NCBI GenBank assembly: GCA_046530935.1
Contig: JBHEQW010000013.1
Location: 1-40,721 of the forward strand
Direction of reading: 5' to 3'
Length of the DNA stretch: 40,721 nucleotides
Source: Arsenophonus sp046530935
GTDB taxonomy: Bacteria > Pseudomonadota > Gammaproteobacteria > Enterobacterales > Enterobacteriaceae
The position numbers and the translations under genes are program-made. The first letter of the stretch is position 1. The number at the start of each line of letters is the position of its first letter. Below are positions 40,605 through 40,721 of this stretch, in pieces. A model generated the notes under the pieces. It was not told where the DNA came from. It ran no database searches and saw only the letters and a list, made by a program, of their open reading frames with translations.

Positions 40605-40721
40605 TTCATGTTGCAAAAGCCAATTCAACCGGATTTGTTATTCTTATTTAATACCCAGTTGCTATTAGAGGAAGTAATAGGATGCTATAGCAGTTGATTC
40701 TCGATCGTTCTGCAGCTTTTT
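40605..40721 (-). pseudogene. Edge of a further IS256-family transposase remnant (copy E)
   Basis: Minus strand, entering from beyond the window. K-K-L-Q-N near the end and N-K-S-V-E-L-A-F-A-T (through one shift) near 40610-40640 match the C-terminal N-P-I-E-S-x-F-A-T block of IS256 transposases, and the bases align with the C-terminal ends of copies B and C. The preceding 270 bases (40332-40604) hold nothing recognisable. Confidence 0.65.

Noticed and set aside
1..40721. CRISPR arrays, tRNA or rRNA genes
   Set aside because: I found no regularly spaced direct repeats and saw no cloverleaf or rRNA-like conserved segments; the repeated sequences are all explained by insertion sequences and the atp duplication.

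Overview
The window looks like the chromosome of an AT-rich enterobacterial insect endosymbiont part-way through genome reduction. All intact proteins are close relatives of Enterobacterales proteins (Escherichia/Serratia/Sodalis type), but only 12 genes are intact, covering about 29% of the bases. Almost everything else is recognisable wreckage: decayed host genes and decayed insertion sequences of at least four families (IS256, IS1595, IS91, IS481). No transposase remains open, so the mobile-element burst is over. The species cannot be named from the sequence; a Sodalis-like symbiont is a reasonable guess.

The outstanding feature is a duplicated F-type ATP synthase operon in which the two copies have lost complementary genes. 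Copy 1 (4.8-13.0 kb) sits in the ancestral place, ahead of glmU. It has intact atpB, atpE, atpA, atpG and atpC, but dead atpI, atpF, atpH and atpD. Copy 2 (19.0-26.0 kb) has intact atpF, atpH and atpD, but dead atpI, atpB, atpE, atpA and atpG and a broken, truncated atpC. Each of the eight structural subunits is therefore intact exactly once, and the enzyme can be built only from both copies. The non-structural gene atpI is dead in both. The same sigma70-like promoter is kept upstream of each copy.

Layout: 0.2-4.8 kb is IS wreckage (IS256, IS1595, IS91). 4.8-14.6 kb holds operon copy 1 with a dead IS481 between atpA and atpG, three hairpins after atpC, and glmU. 14.8-28.0 kb is a broken glmS: its 5' part (itself split by an IS256) and its 3' part are about 9.7 kb apart, and between them lie an IS91 remnant, operon copy 2 and an IS1595 remnant. 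The second operon was thus copied into glmS, with an IS91 copy at its upstream edge as in copy 1. 28.2-36.5 kb is the yfbS-yfbT-yfbU-yfbV region with only yfbT intact and yfbS split by IS1595 and IS91. 36.9-40.3 kb is the ackA-pta pair with a terminator. The window ends in a further IS256 piece.

The retained genes form a small energy and envelope set: ATP synthase (all subunits), substrate-level ATP formation from acetyl-CoA (Pta-AckA), UDP-GlcNAc synthesis (GlmU) and one sugar-phosphate phosphatase (YfbT). Loss of glmS implies that amino sugars come from outside or from another gene.
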